This document shows, piece by piece, positions 19,661-27,339 of a DNA stretch of 64,000 nt. Every line of letters starts with the position of its first letter. The first letter of the stretch is position 1. The notes under the pieces are model-generated. The model saw nothing but the letters and a program-made list of their open reading frames with translations, made no database searches and was not told the DNA's origin. Origin of the DNA: Flammeovirga agarivorans (GTDB lineage: Bacteria; Bacteroidota; Bacteroidia; Cytophagales; Flammeovirgaceae); contig NZ_JABAIL010000002.1 of NCBI RefSeq assembly GCF_012641475.1, positions 259,449 to 323,448 of the forward strand, written 5' to 3'. The position numbers and the translations under genes were made by a program.

Positions 19661-20821
19661 TTATAAGAAGGCAAATTGCTCTACATCTTCTTTAGTAATT
19701 TCTGTCGGACTCATAATCGTCAGACGTTCCACTACATTTCTTAATTCACGAATATTTCCTGTCCATTCTGGCTCTTTCATTTTTTCAAGGGCCTCTTCTG
19801 TGATCTTCGTTTCAGGTTTACCGTATTCACCGGCAATATCCTTTAAGAACTTCTTCACTAACAATGGAATATCTTCTTTTCTATCTGAAAGAGATGGAAC
19901 TTTAATAACAATAACACTTAATCTGTGATACAAATCTTCTCTGAAATCACCTGATTTAATCATTGCTTTAAGGTCTTTATTGGTTGCAGCAACAACTCTT
20001 ACATTTACCTTAATTTCTTTATCTCCACCTACTCTAGTAATACGATTTTCCTGAAGTGCTCTTAATACTTTTGCTTGGGCAGAAAGGCTCATATCACCAA
20101 TCTCATCCAAAAATAAAGTTCCTTCATTGGCTTGCTCGAATTTACCAATTCTTTGTTTGTGGGCTGATGTGAACGATCCTTTTTCATGGCCAAACAATTC
20201 TGATTCAATCAGTTCAGAAGGAATTGCAGCACAGTTCACTTCAACTAATTGTTGTTTTGAACGAGGGCTCTTACCATGGATCCATCTAGCTACAAGCTCT
20301 TTACCAGCACCGTTTGGTCCTGTCACCAATACTCTAGCTTCAGTTGGTGCTACTTTCTCAATAGTATCTTTCATTGCTACTACTGAGTCAGATTCACCTA
20401 TAATATCGTACTTCTTAGCTACTTGCTTCTTTAATACTTTAGTTTCTTGTACTAAAGAGTTTTTATCTAAAGCATTTCTAACAGCTAATAAAAGTCTATT
20501 TAAATCGGGTGGTTTTGAAATGAAGTCAAAGGCACCTTTTTTAGTTGCATCTACAGCAATATCAATGTTTGCATGAGCAGAAATCATGATAAACTGAGGT
20601 GCTTTACCCATTTCCATTGCTTTTGTTAGTACTTCAATACCATCTTTCTTTGGCATTTTCACATCACATAGAGCAACATCATAGTTATTCACAACAAGCT
20701 TCTCTAACGCTTCCTCTCCGTCTTTCGCTTCATCTACTTCGTAGTTTTCAAACTCCAAAATTTCACGAAGAGTATAGCGGATGCTTTTTTCATCATCAAT
20801 GATAAGAATCTTCTTTGGCAT
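19661..20821 (-). CDS. NtrC-like response regulator without a DNA-binding domain
   Basis: A 386-residue receiver plus AAA+ ATPase. The receiver has Asp9-Asp10, phosphoacceptor Asp53 (CDVKMPKKDG) and Lys in FISKPPD. The AAA+ domain shows a Walker A of the form TGPNGAGKE, Walker B GTLFLDEIGDMS, and the arginine-finger region LYHRLSVIVI. The loop that contacts sigma-54 is GSFTSA where the consensus is GAFTGA. The protein stops at EDVEQFAFL, right after the AAA+ lid, so the usual Fis-type helix-turn-helix (about 50-80 residues) is absent. It may act from solution or by partner contacts. A small unknown gene precedes it by 31 nt. Confidence 0.9.
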   Translation of the reverse strand: MPKKILIIDDEKSIRYTLREILEFENYEVDEAKDGEEALEKLVVNNYDVALCDVKMPKKDGIEVLTKAMEMGKAPQFIMISAHANIDIAVDATKKGAFDFISKPPDLNRLLLAVRNALDKNSLVQETKVLKKQVAKKYDIIGESDSVVAMKDTIEKVAPTEARVLVTGPNGAGKELVARWIHGKSPRSKQQLVEVNCAAIPSELIESELFGHEKGSFTSAHKQRIGKFEQANEGTLFLDEIGDMSLSAQAKVLRALQENRITRVGGDKEIKVNVRVVAATNKDLKAMIKSGDFREDLYHRLSVIVIKVPSLSDRKEDIPLLVKKFLKDIAGEYGKPETKITEEALEKMKEPEWTGNIRELRNVVERLTIMSPTEITKEDVEQFAFL

Positions 20822-20852
20822 CCTATAATTTTTAGATTGTTTTATAAGTTTT

Positions 20853-21116
20853 TTACCAAGCTACTTCAACACAATAGTCCATTCCCTGGCAGTCTGCAAA
20901 TTCAAAATCCATTTCTGCTTCTGGGAAAAATTTTGTTACCATTTCCATCACCTGAGCTACTTCTAGAGCACCTAATGGAGATTTTGTTGGAGGAGTTAGT
21001 ATTGCTATTTCAAGTTTACTTGAAGAAACCTTGGGTTTAAAATAATTGCATTGCTTTTCAGTATCAGCAAGTAATGTTTCCAATGATTCGCCCGCAGCTG
21101 TAAAGTTCCTTCTCAT
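20853..21116 (-). CDS. Small conserved-looking protein upstream of the NtrC-like regulator
   Basis: An 87-residue soluble protein, not recognised. The ATG at 21116 (MRRNFTAAGESLETLLADTE) is preferred; the longer frame to 21308 would run into the divergent DUF1800 start and has no coding character. Its C-terminal half (EIAILTPPTKSPLGALEVAQVMEMVTKFFPEAEMDFEFADC) looks like a small alpha/beta fold. It ends in DCQGMDYCVEVAW with two cysteines. It is 31 nt before the regulator gene on the same strand, so it is probably co-transcribed and may belong to the same pathway. Confidence 0.65.
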   Translation of the reverse strand: MRRNFTAAGESLETLLADTEKQCNYFKPKVSSSKLEIAILTPPTKSPLGALEVAQVMEMVTKFFPEAEMDFEFADCQGMDYCVEVAW

Positions 21117-21152
21117 ATTGCCTGATTTTGAATTATATTCTAATGATAACCG

Positions 21153-21160
21153 CAAATATA
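21153..21160 (-). promoter_or_regulatory. Putative -7 promoter box of the small gene/NtrC-like unit
   Basis: The minus strand reads TATATTTG, a match to TAnnTTTG, 37 nt before the ATG at 21116. No -33 element is evident. Confidence 0.4.
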
Positions 21161-21268
21161 CACTTGCCTCCAAATTCAGAACTATTTTTCTGTAAAAAAT
21201 TTTCAGCAAAGAACATTTATTAGTAGTTTTCAAAGTGAACAGACTAAGATTACTTATATCACCAACAC

Positions 21269-22645
21269 ATGAAAAAAAATTATAAAAAATTATTCCACCT
21301 CCATGCAAGAGCTGGGTTTGGGATCAATAAAACTGACGCCGACCGTATCATCAACACTGACAATTGGATCTCACCACTAACTGATATTGAAGATGTTGAG
21401 CTTCTAAAGTTCGATCTACCTGAAATCCCTGAAGGAAATATGGGCATGATGGAAGAAAACAAAAAGATGGAGATGCGTAAACAAATGCGTGTTTTATCCA
21501 AAGACATCAATATTGAGTGGATCAACCAAATGAGTAAAGGTAAAGATCCTTTAGTAGAAAAAATGACATTATTTTGGCATGGGCATTTCGCTTGCAGAAT
21601 CGTTAATCCGTACGATGCCATACAGTATACAAATACCCTTAGGGAAAATGCTTTGGGTAATTTTAAGGACCTTGTCATGGGGGTTTCCAAATCATCTGCG
21701 ATGATCAAGTATCTACACTTAAAACAAAATAATAAAAGAAAACCCAATGAAGATTTTGCCAGAGAACTTTGTGAACTGTTTACTCTAGGTAGAGATCAAG
21801 AATATACAGAACAAGATGTAAAAGAAATTGCAAGAAGTTTTACAGGGTGGTCCACTAAACGAAAATCCACTACTTTTTACTTCAATGAGAGGAAACACGA
21901 CAATGGTGAAAAAGAAATTTTTGGAAAAACAGGCAACTTTGGAGGTGAAGATGTAATCAATATGATCCTCGAGAAGAAACAATGTGCTCGTTTTATCTCA
22001 ACAAAAATCTATAAGGAATTTGTAAACCCAACAATAAACGAGAAAAACCTCGAAGAGATAACAGAAGTGATGTATGCCAATAACTATGATATTGGAAAAA
22101 CAATGCATCATATTTTCTCCGCGAAATGGTTTTACTCAGATGAAAACATTGGCTGTAAAATTAAAAGTCCAATAGAGTTATTAGTTGGCCTTAAAAAGTC
22201 GTTTCAACTAGATCCTTTATACAAGAAATCTTGGATTGTTCTACAACGAAATCTCGATCAGGAATTATATATCCCACCAAATGTAGCAGGTTGGCCCGGA
22301 GACAAAAGCTGGATAGACAGTAGCCGCCTTGCCTTTAGGTTAAGATTACCATCTTTACTTTTAAATAATGGAGAAATCCCTCTTGCCTTCAAAGAAGATT
22401 ATGATGTTGATCCTAATGAGGACAGAACAAAAATGAGAAAAATAGCAAAGTTCAAGTGTAACATAAGCTGGTCTGAAATTGAAGATAACTTTAAAGAAGA
22501 TCCTAAAAAATGCACACTTGAAGAAATGATGGTTCGAGGAGAATTGTCAAAACAAGCATCCCAATATTTGAAAGACAATCAGTACGATAGTTTCAAAGAA
22601 AGAATCATCCAAATTATTTCACTTCCAGAATACCAACTTTGCTAA
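21269..22645 (+). CDS. DUF1800 family protein
   Basis: A 458-residue member of DUF1800, a family found next to DUF1501 proteins in many Bacteroidota and Planctomycetes. Recognisable parts are the N-terminal FHLHARAGFG, the middle FWHGHFACRI and DLVMGVSKSSAMIKYL, the FARELCELFTLGRDQEYTE block and the late NVAGWPGDKSWIDSS. Biochemical function is unknown. The start MKKNYKKLFHLHARAGFG leaves no room for a signal peptide, whereas the downstream DUF1501 protein has a Tat-like leader. The two genes are 4 nt apart, so they are co-transcribed. Confidence 0.9.
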   Translation: MKKNYKKLFHLHARAGFGINKTDADRIINTDNWISPLTDIEDVELLKFDLPEIPEGNMGMMEENKKMEMRKQMRVLSKDINIEWINQMSKGKDPLVEKMTLFWHGHFACRIVNPYDAIQYTNTLRENALGNFKDLVMGVSKSSAMIKYLHLKQNNKRKPNEDFARELCELFTLGRDQEYTEQDVKEIARSFTGWSTKRKSTTFYFNERKHDNGEKEIFGKTGNFGGEDVINMILEKKQCARFISTKIYKEFVNPTINEKNLEEITEVMYANNYDIGKTMHHIFSAKWFYSDENIGCKIKSPIELLVGLKKSFQLDPLYKKSWIVLQRNLDQELYIPPNVAGWPGDKSWIDSSRLAFRLRLPSLLLNNGEIPLAFKEDYDVDPNEDRTKMRKIAKFKCNISWSEIEDNFKEDPKKCTLEEMMVRGELSKQASQYLKDNQYDSFKERIIQIISLPEYQLC

Positions 22646-22649
22646 CATC

Positions 22650-23840
22650 ATGAAAAGAAGATCATTTTTAAAAAGAAGTTCATTAGTTGCTGCAGGCACA
22701 ATGTTTACTCCAATGTTTTTACAACAGACATTAGGAAAAAACTTCAAAGAATATACAGGAAAAAGAGTTGTTATTATCCAATTTTCTGGTGGTAATGATG
22801 GATTGAATACAATTGTACCTTTCTTGGATGACAACTATTATAATGCTCGACCAAGTTTAGCATTAAAGAAAGCAGAAGTGATTAATCTTGCGAATGACTT
22901 AGGTATTAATGGGGAAATGAAAGGGTTTGCTGACCTGTTTCATAAAGGTTATGTTTCCATTATTAATAATGTAGGATATCCCAACCCCAATCGATCGCAC
23001 TTCAGAAGTATGGATATTTGGCATACAGCAAGTGATTCTGATGAATATATTAGTACAGGATGGCTTGGAAGATATTTAGATTCTTATTGCACCTTTGCTA
23101 GAGAAGGAATTGAAATGGACAATACACTGTCCTTATCTATGAAAGGCAATAAGGTAAAAGGAATTGCTGTAGATAACCCTCAGACTTTTTACAATAGTCT
23201 AAATGTTTCTCAATTCGAGTCGCTAGCTAAATCCACCGATGATGACATGCTCAATGAAGACAACCAAGGGTATCTTTATAAAACACTTGCTGAAGCAAAT
23301 CAATCGGCCAAATATGTCTACGAACATAGTAAGATTTACAAATCAAAATCTACTTTCCCGAAAAGTCAGCTCGGAAAAAATTTAAAATCCGTTGCAGAGA
23401 TGATTCAATCAGGAATGGATAGCAAAGTTTATTATGCGTCTTTAGGTGGTTTTGATACTCATGCTTATCAAAAAGGAAAACAAAACTCTTTACTTAAAGA
23501 TTATTCTGCTTCTGTAAGTGCTTTTGTTGAAGAATTAGAAAGAACAGACCATTTCAAAGATACGGTTATTATGACTTTTTCAGAGTTTGGTCGTAGAGTG
23601 AAACAAAATGCATCTGGCGGTACAGATCATGGTGCTGCAAACAATGTCTTTTTAATTGGTAAGAATTTAAAACAACCTGGATTTGTGAATGAAAACCCTA
23701 ATCTGGAGAGTTTAAATAGAGGTGACTTAATACATTCGGTAGACTTTAGATCAGTTTATGCTGACCTGTTAGACAATTGGTTAAGTGTTAGTAGTTCCGA
23801 AATTTTGTCAAAAAAACATAAGACCTTACCCCTAGTCTAA
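22650..23840 (+). CDS. DUF1501 family protein with Tat-like leader
   Basis: A 396-residue member of DUF1501, which belongs to the alkaline phosphatase/sulfatase superfamily by fold. The N-terminus MKRRSFLKRSSLVAAGTMF resembles a Tat signal (R-R-S-F-L-K). The core opens with VVIIQFSGGNDGLNTIVP. Later come YYASLGGFDTHAYQKG, TVIMTFSEFGRRVKQN and GTDHGAANNVFLIG, which supply conserved Asp and His residues. The substrate is unknown. It follows DUF1800 by 4 nt; the two families occur together widely, so they probably act together outside the cytoplasm. Confidence 0.92.
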   Translation: MKRRSFLKRSSLVAAGTMFTPMFLQQTLGKNFKEYTGKRVVIIQFSGGNDGLNTIVPFLDDNYYNARPSLALKKAEVINLANDLGINGEMKGFADLFHKGYVSIINNVGYPNPNRSHFRSMDIWHTASDSDEYISTGWLGRYLDSYCTFAREGIEMDNTLSLSMKGNKVKGIAVDNPQTFYNSLNVSQFESLAKSTDDDMLNEDNQGYLYKTLAEANQSAKYVYEHSKIYKSKSTFPKSQLGKNLKSVAEMIQSGMDSKVYYASLGGFDTHAYQKGKQNSLLKDYSASVSAFVEELERTDHFKDTVIMTFSEFGRRVKQNASGGTDHGAANNVFLIGKNLKQPGFVNENPNLESLNRGDLIHSVDFRSVYADLLDNWLSVSSSEILSKKHKTLPLV

Positions 23841-23934
23841 TATTCTTTTGAAATCACTTCGATTATTATTTATTTGCTATCGCTTTCAACTTTTTACATA
23901 TATTTTGCAATAGACATATTCGAAAGATTTCGCT

Positions 23935-24567
23935 ATGAAATATACTCACATACTAAAATTGGCTACGTTAATACTTCTACCATTGTTTTCTTGTCAACAA
24001 GAACAAAACAAAGAAGTAGAGAAAAAGATCATCATTAGAAAAGAATTTAAACAATCTAAAGATGATGGGTTGTACAAACAATTTGGCAACGATGTAGTGG
24101 AAGTAAAAGTAAAAGACTTCATTACAAAAGGAGAAAATGTGAGTATTACTGCAGAAGTTAAAAATGCGGAAGGCACCTCATTAAGAACTATCGAATTACC
24201 AAAAGAAAAGTTACTTGCTATATTAAACGCTCAGAATGAAATTGATATTGAGAGTGTGGCCAATAGTGAGCAGTTCTTATGGAAAACTCAAGAAGGCACA
24301 GAAGAAGAACTTGAACATGGTGTTTTTCTATCTGAAGAATATGAAGAGGAAATGTCTGCTATCATTAAGAAAGAATATGGACAAGGTATCAAATCCATTA
24401 ATTCAATAAATGTAGACATTGAAAACAACGAAGCAACAATCAATGCCGAAGTCCTTCTATCTGATGGGCAAGTCGTTCAGAAAACTATCAAAAAGAAAAC
24501 TGAAGAGATGACGGGCGGCGAGGATGAAGTTGTAAAAGTCAAAATGATTCAAATTGAAGGAAAATAA
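23935..24567 (+). CDS. Lipoprotein, function unknown
   Basis: A 210-residue predicted lipoprotein: the leader MKYTHILKLATLILLPLFSC puts the lipobox cysteine at residue 20. The mature part is highly charged (many Glu and Lys) and appears to hold two similar copies of a small domain. VEVKVKDFITKGENVSITAEV and later SINSINVDIENNEATINAEV are each followed by a K-T-I or R-T-I-containing strand. I know no named family for it. It follows the DUF1501 gene by 94 nt and is closed by the strong hairpin at 24569-24600. Confidence 0.75.
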   Translation: MKYTHILKLATLILLPLFSCQQEQNKEVEKKIIIRKEFKQSKDDGLYKQFGNDVVEVKVKDFITKGENVSITAEVKNAEGTSLRTIELPKEKLLAILNAQNEIDIESVANSEQFLWKTQEGTEEELEHGVFLSEEYEEEMSAIIKKEYGQGIKSINSINVDIENNEATINAEVLLSDGQVVQKTIKKKTEEMTGGEDEVVKVKMIQIEGK

Positions 24568-24568
24568 A

Positions 24569-24600
24569 AAAAGGGAAGCATTTCAAACTGCTTCCCTTTT
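24569..24600. terminator. Bidirectional terminator between lipoprotein and rlmL-type genes
   Basis: A perfect 12-bp stem (AAAAGGGAAGCA with TGCTTCCCTTTT) and an 8-nt loop with A and T runs lie between converging genes. Confidence 0.9.
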
Positions 24601-24628
24601 TATTTATCAATTACTAAAGGCTTAAATT

Positions 24629-25744
24629 TTATTTACCACCTCTGTACATTTCATATTTAGCAAATCGACATTCAATTGCACCATTGTATAGTTCAATCTT
24701 CTGACTTGGTCTTAACCCCACAAATTTTATTGCTTTCATGTTGCCACTGAAGATCCAAGCATCATACCCTGTGAAATCTTGCTTTAGCTTGTCTCCCATC
24801 TTTTTGTAAAGTTCTTCAATATCACTACCAATACGTTCACCATATGGAGGGTTACAAACGATTACACCATTGTCTCCAATAGCTTTTCTCTCAAAGAAGC
24901 TTTGCTTAGAAATCCTTAGGTCTTCATCTAATCCAGATCGTCCCGCATTGGCCATCGCTACTTCAATTGCTCCTCTATCAATATCAGAACCTACAATTGG
25001 TACCTCAATTTCTTTTCTTGCTCGCTTTCCTTCTCTAAACACCTGATTCCATAATCTACGGTCATATTTTGGCCATTTCATGAAAGCAAACTTTCTCTTT
25101 AGACCAGGAGGTGTATTCGAGGCAATCATAGCTGCTTCAATCAAAATTGTACCAGAACCACACATTGGATCCAAGAAAGGTCTATCACCTTTCCATCCTG
25201 ATAAAATCAGAAGCCCTGCTGCAAGCACTTCATTTAAAGGTGCTGCTTTTTGTTCAGTTCTATATCCTCTTCTATTCAATGCTTCTCCAGAACTATCCAA
25301 TGATAGAATACAATCATTTTTAGTTACATGAATATGCACCTGTATATCTGGATTTTTTACATCTACGTTAGGTCTTCTCCTAAACACATCCATAAAATGG
25401 TCTGCAATAGCATCCTTTACTTTTAAAGCAACAAATTTTGAATGTCTAAATGTTTCTGACCAAACGGTAGAGTCTACAGCGAATGTACCGTCTTTATCAA
25501 TATATTTCGCCCAATTGACTTTCTTTACTTTCTCATAAAGGTCTTGTTCGTTTCTTGCTTTAAATTCTTTAATCGGCATTAGAATTTTTAAAGCAGTACG
25601 ACAATGTAAATTAGCCTTATAAAGAACTTCCAAATCACCTTTAAAGGTAACTGCTCTTCTGCCTTTTTTTACATCTTTTGCACCAATATTGATCAATTCA
25701 TTATACAAGACCTCTTCTAAACCAAAAAAGGTTTTAGCGGTCAT
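24629..25744 (-). CDS. rlmL: THUMP-domain 23S rRNA methyltransferase, RlmL type
   Basis: A class I SAM-dependent RNA methyltransferase, expected to make m2G in 23S rRNA as the N-terminal half of E. coli RlmKL does. The N-terminus (AKTFFGLEEVLYNELINIGA) is the ferredoxin-like/THUMP part. The catalytic domain shows PLNEVLAAGLL, the SAM site DPMCGSGTILIEAAMIA, VGSDIDRGAIEVAMAN and the catalytic VCNPPYGERIG. It lacks the RlmK half, which is normal outside gammaproteobacteria. The frame extends to a TTG at 25765; the ATG at 25744 is preferred, with a good promoter box at 25797-25804. Confidence 0.92.
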   Translation of the reverse strand: MTAKTFFGLEEVLYNELINIGAKDVKKGRRAVTFKGDLEVLYKANLHCRTALKILMPIKEFKARNEQDLYEKVKKVNWAKYIDKDGTFAVDSTVWSETFRHSKFVALKVKDAIADHFMDVFRRRPNVDVKNPDIQVHIHVTKNDCILSLDSSGEALNRRGYRTEQKAAPLNEVLAAGLLILSGWKGDRPFLDPMCGSGTILIEAAMIASNTPPGLKRKFAFMKWPKYDRRLWNQVFREGKRARKEIEVPIVGSDIDRGAIEVAMANAGRSGLDEDLRISKQSFFERKAIGDNGVIVCNPPYGERIGSDIEELYKKMGDKLKQDFTGYDAWIFSGNMKAIKFVGLRPSQKIELYNGAIECRFAKYEMYRGGK

Positions 25745-25796
25745 TGAGAAAACTCGTTCAGTCAATTTTTTAAAATTTATATTGAAATATTGAGGG

Positions 25797-25830
25797 CAAA
25801 GGTAGTTGTTTTTAAAAGAAACTCCTTCAA
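25797..25830 (-). promoter_or_regulatory. Putative promoter of the rlmL-type gene
   Basis: The minus strand reads TACCTTTG (25797-25804), a canonical Bacteroidota -7 box, with a TTG about 23 nt upstream (25828-25830). The leader would be about 45 nt. Confidence 0.55.
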
Positions 25831-26042
25831 GAAGTCATTAAAGAATTTAAACTTACTAGATGTTTTATCAAGTGATATGTATAGAAATCAAAATCACTCA
25901 ATGCTATCATTAACAAAAAGTAAAGGGAGATGAACTTATTGAAAATATTAAACAAAATTCATTTTCAACCTGTTTTAATTTTAGCATAAAACGTTTGTTT
26001 TGAATATATTAGAGTGTGACAATCTTATTAAAATGATATGTT

Positions 26043-26678
26043 ATGAATGAATATCAGTTAAAACAGCTCATTAAAAAAGGAGAATCGCGCATCCTAGAAT
26101 TTAAACAGAGGGTAACAAAACCTGACCGTTTCGCAAAAACAGTATCATCTATTGCTAATACAAAAGGTGGAATACTCTTGGTCGGGGTAAATGATGACCA
26201 TTCCATACAAGGAATTGACCCTTTTGAAGAACAGTTCGTCGCTGAAGAGATCATCAAGTTTAATATTCACCCTCCCCTCGAAGTTCGTTTCGACACCATT
26301 GAAACAGAAAACGGTTCAGTTCTTAAATTATCCATTCCTAATAGTCCGACCAAACCCCACAGAGCTTTATCCAAAAAAGGAGAATGGCGAACCTATGTTC
26401 GATTTAATGACAATAGTGTATTAATGTCTGAACGGGCACAAAAATTAGCTCAAAAAGAATCATCATCTAGACTCGCTAAGTTAAAAAGGAAATTATCAAG
26501 ACAAGAGAAGTCGTTATTGGTTTATTTATATGAGAATGAAAAGATCACACTAAAAAGGTATTGCAAATTGGTCAACTTTTCAGAAAGAAGAGCCAGAAGA
26601 ACATTAAATGAACTCATGTACTTCGGGCTACTTCGAGAATATACCATTGACAAGTCTATTTTCTATTCCTTAGGATAA
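26043..26678 (+). CDS. AlbA_2 (Schlafen-like) domain protein with winged-helix tail
   Basis: A 211-residue protein. Residues about 5-125 form an AlbA_2 domain: ESRILEFKQRVT at the start, SSIANTKGGILLVGVNDD in the middle and the late YVRFNDNSVLMS strand. The C-terminal part (about 145-205) looks like a winged helix, with KRYCKLVNFSERRARRTLNELMYFGLL as recognition region (see SERRARRTLNEL). AlbA_2 proteins are nucleic-acid-binding and often regulatory; the target is unknown. The gene stands alone and its end overlaps the convergent yjjX gene by 16 nt. Confidence 0.85.
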   Translation: MNEYQLKQLIKKGESRILEFKQRVTKPDRFAKTVSSIANTKGGILLVGVNDDHSIQGIDPFEEQFVAEEIIKFNIHPPLEVRFDTIETENGSVLKLSIPNSPTKPHRALSKKGEWRTYVRFNDNSVLMSERAQKLAQKESSSRLAKLKRKLSRQEKSLLVYLYENEKITLKRYCKLVNFSERRARRTLNELMYFGLLREYTIDKSIFYSLG

Positions 26679-27208
26679 AGGTTAGGGTTTACCAATGGGA
26701 TCATGGCTAATACTAATGCCTGGACATAATATTCTGTTCTGCCTAAAGCACCAAAAGTAAGGGAACCGACAGCCCCTCCTTTACGTTTTGATCCATTTTC
26801 ATTAAATACTTGATCGTTTGCATATCCTAATTCAATACCTTCTTCTACAAGTTGCTGTACTTTTGATGGAAGGTAGAATACTCCTGTTTGTCCTTTACCT
26901 ATCGCATCATTTTGATCTATCACACACATCCAAGCAAAAGCATACATTTTTCCATCTTCATCTTTATCGATACCTCCTTCCATACCGACCCAATACTCTG
27001 CTTCTGGAATTTCCGACTTTGCATTCATTGCTCTATTTAATGCCCCTTGCCAAGTTTCTTTAGATGTCATTGGCTGATCAGAAACACCTGATGGAACATC
27101 TACCCCAATCACTTCGAATTGCTCATTTGGTAAAATTTTCTGCATTCCTTCTAGTGAAGCATTAATTTTTACAGGATTTTTTGAAGCAACTATTATTTTT
27201 TTATTCAT
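26663..27208 (-). CDS. yjjX: Inosine/xanthosine triphosphatase, YjjX family
   Basis: Hydrolyses non-canonical purine triphosphates (ITP, XTP) to monophosphates, keeping deaminated bases out of RNA and DNA. The 181-residue protein shows the family layout: IVASKNPVKINASLEGM at the N-terminus, SGVSDQPMTSKETWQGALNRA, the central YWVGMEGGIDKDEDG with metal-binding acidic residues, and KGGAVGSLTFGALGR towards the end. The ATG start directly precedes the first strand. It overlaps the convergent AlbA_2 gene by 16 nt at the 3' end and is divergent from recN. Confidence 0.94.
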   Translation of the reverse strand: MNKKIIVASKNPVKINASLEGMQKILPNEQFEVIGVDVPSGVSDQPMTSKETWQGALNRAMNAKSEIPEAEYWVGMEGGIDKDEDGKMYAFAWMCVIDQNDAIGKGQTGVFYLPSKVQQLVEEGIELGYANDQVFNENGSKRKGGAVGSLTFGALGRTEYYVQALVLAMIPLVNPNLYPKE

Positions 27209-27294
27209 TTTTTAAACAATTCTATTAAATTTGGCATTAGATCATACAAAATGATCCAAATGATAGATTTTCTTTCTTGAATTAATCGGTACAA

Positions 27295-27314
27295 ACGTAC
27301 TAAAACAAGTACGT
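27295..27314. promoter_or_regulatory. Perfect 20-bp operator-like palindrome upstream of recN
   Basis: ACGTACT, six bases, AGTACGT: a perfect inverted repeat ending 25 nt before the recN ATG. Flanking bases extend the symmetry in part (GGTAC upstream, GTACC downstream). Because recN is an SOS gene in many bacteria, a LexA-type operator is one explanation. I do not know a LexA consensus for this lineage. Confidence 0.5.
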
Positions 27315-27339
27315 ACCTTCAAACACAACACAAAAGGTT

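Noticed and set aside
21117-21308. Extended N-terminus of the small minus-strand gene, up to 21308
   Set aside because: The extension overlaps the start of the divergent DUF1800 gene and lacks coding character; the ATG at 21116 gives a compact protein.
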